This document shows, in pieces, positions 58,314 to 64,000 of a stretch of DNA of 64,000 bases. The translations under genes and the position numbers were made by a program. Each line of letters begins with the position of its first letter. The first letter of the stretch is position 1. This DNA comes from Botrytis cinerea B05.10. Lineage: Eukaryota; Ascomycota; Leotiomycetes; Helotiales; Sclerotiniaceae. The notes under the pieces were generated by a model. That model had not been told where the DNA came from and ran no database searches. It worked only from the letters and a program-made list of their open reading frames with translations. The stretch covers positions 620,001 through 684,000 of the forward strand of contig NC_037311.1 of NCBI RefSeq assembly GCF_000143535.2, written 5' to 3'.

Positions 58314-61300
58314 TCAGCCCACCCATCTTCTAGCACTCTTGAACATTCTAACCCAAGGACCGAATTCTCCCCACTCCTCTGCACTCTCCTTTGGCACGTA
58401 ACTACCGACATCTGCCATGATAGTTCTCTCTGGATGAGGCATCATAGCCAAAACTCTTCCATCCAAACTTCTCACGGCTGCAATACCCTCAGGACTTCCG
58501 TTTGGATTGTATGGGTATCTCATTGTTGGCTTGCCAAAGTTGTCTGTGTATCTGATTGGGATGAGATTATCAGAGTTCAAGGCTCCCAAGTCTGTATCAT
58601 TCTTAAATGAAGCCCGACCTTCACCATGTGAAACGACGATAGGTAAGGAACTACCATTCATACCGTGGAGGAAAACGGATGGTTTCTTGGCATTGTCTTG
58701 GATCTTTACCATGCTGACTCTGCCTTCGAATTGTTGAGATTGGTTATCGGTGAAGACAGGCCAATGAGAAGTACCAGGAATAAGTTCAGATATACGACTA
58801 AGCATTTGGCATCCATTGCAGACACCCAATGCAAAGGTATCAGGGCGCTTGAAGAAGTTCTCAAACTCTGGTCGAGCTTTTTGTTCATGCATAAGGATGG
58901 AATTTGCCCATCCACGACCAGCACCCATGACGTCACCATAAGAGAAACCACCACAAGCAGCAATACCAACAAAGTTAGCGAGAGAATAGTGTCCAGAAAT
59001 GATGTCAGTCATGTGTACATCAATAGCATCAAAACCTGCAGCTTTGAAAGCAAATGCCATTTCGGCATGACCGTTAACTCCTTGTTCGCGGAGAATAGCT
59101 ACGCGAGGTGCCTTAGCGAAGGTGGATGTGATTGATGCTGTCAATGGGAGAATGTTCTCCTTAGGTTCATAAGTAAGGGTGTAGTGGAGACCAGGATCGC
59201 GATCATCCTTAATGTTTTCAAACTCAACGTCAGCACAATCAACATTGTCTCTGATACGTTGCATCTGGTAGGATGTCTTGGCCCATTGTTGTTGAAGCTC
59301 AGATCTTGACATATGCAAGATTGGCTTCTGTCCGTAGCGAATGGCGAGTTGCTGTTTCGATGCAGCTGGTACTCGTCCGATCTTTCTGATGAGTCCTGGG
59401 GGAGGACCACAGGTAGCAAAACATCTCATAAAGTTGACCTCATCCGATTTTCGAACTTGGAAAACGGCACCGAGTTCTTCGTTGAACAAAGCTTCGATGA
59501 CGTGAGATGGGGATGCACTCTTAGAAACTCCATCAAGCATAATCTCAGCGCCACATCGTCCAGCAAACATCATCTCGGCGATGGTAGTCAATAAACCACC
59601 ATCTGAGATATCATGATAGGCCAACACAACTCCTGACTCGTGTAATTGTTGCAAAGCATCAAAGTAGTCAATAATGAGATCTGCATCTCTGACATCTGGT
59701 GCTTCATTTCCAACTTGACCAAAAGATTGCGCAAGAGCTGATCCACCCATAGCCTTGTGACCTTGAGCAAGATCAACATACATCAATGTAGTCTCTCCGA
59801 CATCTTCAAGTCTTCGGAGTGCGGGTGTCCAGGTGCTACGGACGTTTGCGACCGGTGCAAAGGCTGAGATAACCACAGTCATAGGAGCTGTGACTGTTTT
59901 AGAATCTCCACTCTTCTGATCTTTCCATGAAGCTTTCATCGATGTTGAGTCTTTGCCGACAGGGATACTGACTCCCAACTTAGGGCAGAGATCCATTCCG
60001 ATTGCTTGAACTGCCTCATACAAAGCTGCACCTTCACCAGGTTGGTTTACTGCAGCCATCCAGTTTGCGGACAAACGAATACGAGGCAAGTTGCCGAGAA
60101 GGTGTGCTGCACCAATGTTCATTAAACTTTCGGCAACAGCCATTCTAGCCGAAGCTGCAGCCGAGATCAAAGCCAATGTAGGCTTTTCACCCATAGCCAT
60201 AGCCTCACCAGTCTTCAATTTGCCGCCAATGTTAAGAGCACTAGCTGTAACAGCTACATCTGCGACAGGGGTTTGCCATGGTCCGACCATTTGATCACGA
60301 ACGGTCAAACCTCCAACGGAACGATCACCGATAGTAATGAGGAAAGATTTGGAGCCAACAGACGGAAGAGAAAGGACACGCTCGATAGCCATTCTTAAGA
60401 GATCGTGGTCGGGAATTTGGGGGTATGCTTCTTTGAGAGATTTCTCCGCGTTGAATGGGAGAAGCTGTGGTTTCCTGGACTGCACGATTCTTTCCAATTT
60501 TCTGTCCTTGGGGAACAAGGTAGACATAGGGAGATCAATGGGTGTAGGGTGCTCTGTAGAGTCCCGATCAGTTACCACAAGTTTGACAACACCATCTTTG
60601 TCCTTGGGAACAACGGTTCCGACATTGGAGAAGCCACATCGTTCACGTTCTGTAAATGATTAGTATGAAGCTTACCACCGATTGAGACGAAACTTACTGG
60701 CAATGCTGGTAAATCTACCAAGGTCTTCCTTGTTGACAATCAAGACGTAACGCTCTTGAGCTTCGCAACACCAGATTTGTAAAGGACTCATACTTCCATC
60801 CGCACTCTCGACATTTCTAAGTTCGAATTTACCACCATATCCGGCATCGTTAACAAGCTCCGGTAAAGCATTGGATAATCCACCGGCTCCTACATCATGG
60901 ATGAACGCGATAGGATTCTCATCCTTCAAGGCTCTGCAGTGATCAATAACCATCTGAGCTCTTCTTTCCATTTCGGGATTTCCTCGTTGAACACTGTCAA
61001 AGTCAAGCTCAACTGAGCTTTCTCCAGCAGATGTATTACTTGAGGCTGCACCTCCACCAAGACCAATCAGCATTGCTGGGCCACCAAGAACAATTACATG
61101 AGCTTCTGGTTTGACATCATTACCATTCTTGATGGCATGTCCTGGTCTGACAGTACCGAGTCCACCGGCGATCATGATAGGTTTATGGTATCCACGGACC
61201 TCGTCTGTTGAGGCATCTGCATCTGTAAGGAGAGTACGGAAGGTTCCAGCAAGACATGGTCTGCCAAACTCGTTGTTGAATCTGGCACTACCAATTGGTG

Positions 61301-62674
61301 CCTCTAACATAATGTCCAAACTACTAGCATAATGTGCTGGCTTGCCAACATCCATTTCCCATGGTTGCTTGTGTCCTGGAATCAAAAGGTCTGAAACCCA
61401 GAATCCACAAAGACCAGCTTTGGGGCTGGATCCTCTACCCACGGCACCTTCATCTCTGATTTCTCCACCCGAACCAGTCGCTGCTCCTGGGAAAGGTGAG
61501 ATTGCTGTGGGGTGGTTATGAGTCTCCACCTTCGCTAGGATATGCACAACCTCGGGGGTCTGTTTCCAACTACCAGTAGAGTATTCGGGGGCCCAGTGAC
61601 TGGCCATCTCTCCTTGTAAGACGGCAGCATTGTCACTATAAGCTGACACGGTGAACTTTGGATTTTTCTTGTGGGTGTTTCGAATCATTCCAAACAGACT
61701 CATATCCATACCCATGCCATCGATTGTCCAGTTCGCATTGAATTGCTTATGTCTACAATGCTCAGAGTTGACCTGCGCAAACATGAACAATTCGACATCG
61801 GTGGGCGATCTGCCATGTTGGGTGTATTTTTCGACAAGGTATTCCATTTCTGGGGTGTCTAGAGCGAGACCACGCTTCACGTTGTATGCTTTCAAGACTT
61901 CGATTGGTGTTGAGCCCTCTACCCAAAGATCAATGACTTCCAAGGGAATTGGCTCTCCTTCTTCGAAGATCTTGTGCACATCTGGTTCCTCGGCACTCAT
62001 GTTCTCGGTCATGCGATCGTAAAGGATGTCTTTGAATGGCAAATCCTCCCTCTTGAGAATCAGGAAGTCAGTAATTGGTTTGAGCATCCAGATAGAATTG
62101 AATCTCCAAATAAATCTCCACATCAGGGAATGTGTACTGAGATGAAATGACTGGTGCTCACCTCTGCCTCAGATGGATCCGCGAATTTAATCAATATAGC
62201 CCGACCTCTTTCAATTCTTTGAACTTGGGATTCGAGACCGCAGACATGTGCGATGTTTGTAGCCTTGGAACTCCATGGGGAAAGATTTCTTGGAGTAACG
62301 TCTGGTAGATTGAGGAGTTAGTATTGTCTACACTGCACTGCAGTATGTCAAAGGTAACGAAGGGACATTGTGTGCGCGCATTGAAGCCCTCGACAACCAC
62401 TTTTCAATGCCCAGAATTGTGTCGGGCAATGAACAAGTGAAGACTTACAATAAATCTTGCTTCCCAATTTAGCCTCCAAATCCACTCCTGAGACTGGAAG
62501 TAATTGCGTAATCTTGGCCTCGGTTTCTGGATCCGCGTGTCTCAAATGTGCATAGTGAATCCAAACACCCGTAAGTTCTACCTTCACTTGATGGAGATCA
62601 TTGATTCTGGCCGCGAGCTTCGTCGCCTCAGCTGGAGTGAAGCAAGAATCTCCAGGCAACTTAAGGTATTCCAT
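58314..62674 (-). CDS. ADE6: phosphoribosylformylglycinamidine (FGAM) synthase
   Basis: Four exons (62674-62449, 62301-62162, 62051-60698, 60649-58314) encode 1351 residues, close to yeast Ade6 (1358). It converts FGAR, glutamine and ATP to FGAM in the fourth step of purine synthesis, in the cytosol. Segments include [38 protein letters not shown], the ATP-binding region [40 protein letters not shown] and a second AIRS-like half. The C-terminal class I glutaminase domain has its nucleophile Cys in GVCNGCQ and the His/Glu pair in MMPHPERT. The protein ends SARRWVG, as in yeast. The ATG at 62674 begins MEYLKLPG, matching the N terminus of yeast Ade6; the frame stays open upstream but lacks an ATG before a stop. 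Confidence 0.97.
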
Positions 62675-63245
62675 CCTGTCTCTGCCTGTTGTGCGATGAA
62701 GCACAACTCGAGAATTGTTCGAATTTTCGATGTATAATTGGAGGGGATGGCGGGGTTGGAGATGAAAGAGGAAACAAAAAAATTATTTCAATTTCCCCGC
62801 GCCCTTGAAATGAGTGCGACTCATACACGGGTGAAGGTCGGATGATCTACAATGCTCCAACCTCTTTGGGAGAATGTGGAATCATTTCAATACACACCAC
62901 CACGCTAGCGGCTTATTAGTATTCAAGCTCTTATTGTATTTAGCTCTTGCACATAGATCGCAAAATATTGCTAGCGTTGTCGGAGATATGGCTAGTTCGA
63001 GGTGAGTGTAGTTAATCGTTAATAGTCAATATACGATAAAATCAAGATGATTGACCAAGAGTACCCGCGAGTACCCGCGAGTAGGATCATACCTATTCGA
63101 GAGCATTATCTTATCAACACGTGACCCATGTTATCGCACCATACCCAAAAATACCCCACCCCACCACCAACCATCTCACCTAAAAACGAAGAATGCTGTA
63201 ACAACACCATCCAAATCCAAAACAGGAAAAAATGCAAAAAGAAAG
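62675..63245. other. promoter region of the purine enzyme gene
   Basis: About 570 bases. Contains GTACCCGCGA twice in tandem at 63061-63080 and pyrimidine-rich sequence upstream of ADE6. No gene is seen. Confidence 0.5.
63061..63080. repeat. 10-base tandem repeat, two copies
   Basis: GTACCCGCGA twice, followed by a partial third GTA. Confidence 0.85.
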
Positions 63246-63332
63246 TCTCTCAGGCGTGAGTCGAACACGCGACATCCAGATTACAATGAACAATTACAGT
63301 CTGACGTCATAAACCAACTAGACGACCGAGAG
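63246..63332 (-). tRNA. tRNA-Tyr: tRNA-Tyr (GTA) with intron
   Basis: On the minus strand the acceptor stem CTCTCGG pairs with CTGAGAG plus discriminator A. The anticodon stem TCAGA/TCTGG surrounds a 19-base loop, which is a 7-base loop with anticodon GTA plus a 12-base intron after position 37. The T arm is GCGTG-TTCGACT-CACGC. Introns are near universal in eukaryotic tRNA-Tyr, supporting the call. A T-rich run follows at the 3' side. Confidence 0.92.
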
Positions 63333-63859
63333 TGATAATCGAGTGAACTCGATCAGGTCGGGATACCACTGAGCCATGAATGATTCAGTGATTGTTGTGG
63401 AGTGTAATAAGGTTGAACACTATATACTCATAAGAACGTACTAATAATATTCAAAGTCCAATCCTTCCCAACACACACCCAGGATAACTTCTTTATGCAC
63501 TTCGACGCTTTTTATCTTTTTCCTTTTGGTATCACTGTACAATATTTACATTTTTGTTCTGTTATTGGGCGGAAGTTCTTCTTTGGTTCGTTCCATATTG
63601 AAGTGAAGGTATCTCAAATGTTCAAGCTATGCGTTCTGAAAAAACAACAGTCAAGTGGCATCCAGAAAGCAAACGATTCTCAGTATTTGATAAGTGTCAA
63701 TGTATCTCATAATCGCGCAATGTTATACCTATCTCTCATTTTCTCTTTCTATCAAACATTCCATAACAGTCAAAGTCGCTGCCATCTCATTCAATTCATC
63801 AACATACAAGTGTATTTCACAGTCACCACATGCCTGCATGTCATGATTCATGATTCCCA
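63333..63859. other. 3' flank, no gene recognised
   Basis: About 530 bases between tRNA-Tyr and the next coding end. A 151-codon plus-strand frame at 63495-63950 is His/Phe/Ser-rich and overlaps the minus-strand coding end; I do not call it. Confidence 0.45.
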
Positions 63860-64000
63860 TCATCCAACCCTCCCAAACCTCTTCACCAATTCCCCCCTCC
63901 CCAAACCCAGCAACCCCAACCTCCTTAATCCCCTCCCCTCCTCAAAATAATCCCTCCCCACCACCATCCCCGCCAACTCCACCACCGCTCTAACCTTCTC
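63860..64000 (-). CDS. 3' end of an unidentified gene leaving the right edge
   Basis: On the minus strand the last 46 codons of a frame enter from the edge and stop at TGA (63860-63862). Residues such as EKVRAVVELAGMVVGRDYF and GRGLRRLGLLGLGRGELV look like real protein: charged and hydrophobic residues alternate as in a helical C terminus. G is strongly preferred at third codon positions, unlike flanking DNA. It is reminiscent of C termini of fungal 6-phosphogluconate dehydrogenase-like or opine dehydrogenase-like proteins, but too short to assign. Confidence 0.5.
   Translation of the reverse strand, partial: EKVRAVVELAGMVVGRDYFEEGRGLRRLGLLGLGRGELVKRFGRVG

Noticed and set aside
62675..62770. 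An upstream N-terminal extension of FGAM synthase
   Set aside because: The frame is open but has no ATG or acceptor before a stop, and yeast Ade6 begins at the equivalent of the ATG at 62674.

Overview
This is nuclear DNA of a filamentous ascomycete (Pezizomycotina). The genes carry short introns of about 48-165 bases, two of them apparently GC-AG. There is a dispersed 5S rRNA gene, intron-bearing tRNA genes, a heterokaryon-incompatibility (HET) gene and a fungal multidomain polyketide synthase. A leotiomycete such as a Sclerotiniaceae relative is my guess; the sequence does not prove it. I joined exons by eye from splice sites and conserved protein segments. Every joined CDS has a length divisible by three, but none has been checked against RNA.

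Layout. 1-7.3 kb: mostly empty left edge, then a divergent pair, a CaiB/BaiF-type CoA-transferase (-) and an AtuA/DUF1446 protein (+), which suggests a small acyl-CoA catabolic module. 7.3-9.7 kb: an AT-rich element with about 47-base terminal inverted repeats (a MITE candidate) and a 5S rRNA gene. 9.7-12 kb: HET-domain gene. 13.3-17.4 kb: AIF/FSP1-like flavoprotein, PaxB-like seven-helix membrane protein, and a GNA1-type acetyltransferase divergent from it. 17.7-22.4 kb: secreted GH27 alpha-galactosidase divergent from an MFS sugar transporter, a plausible alpha-galactoside uptake pair. 22.4-29.7 kb: repeat-rich DNA around an Mtr-like amino acid permease and tRNA-Ile.

29.7-47.0 kb looks like a compact secondary-metabolite cluster. 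It holds a 3175-residue highly reducing polyketide synthase (KS-AT-DH-MT-ER-KR-ACP) ending in a carnitine-acyltransferase domain, a divergently transcribed secreted lipase-like alpha/beta hydrolase, a rhodopsin-domain seven-helix protein and a DHA2-type MFS exporter. The acyltransferase domain suggests release of the polyketide as an ester, and the lipase could act on that ester outside the cell. No P450 or pathway regulator is visible in the window.

47.2-64 kb returns to housekeeping genes: a two-HKD phospholipase D, a zinc-type MDR dehydrogenase, a PQ-loop membrane protein divergent from a GRF zinc-finger protein, the large purine enzyme FGAM synthase (ADE6 type), tRNA-Tyr, and the 3' end of an unidentified gene running off the right edge.
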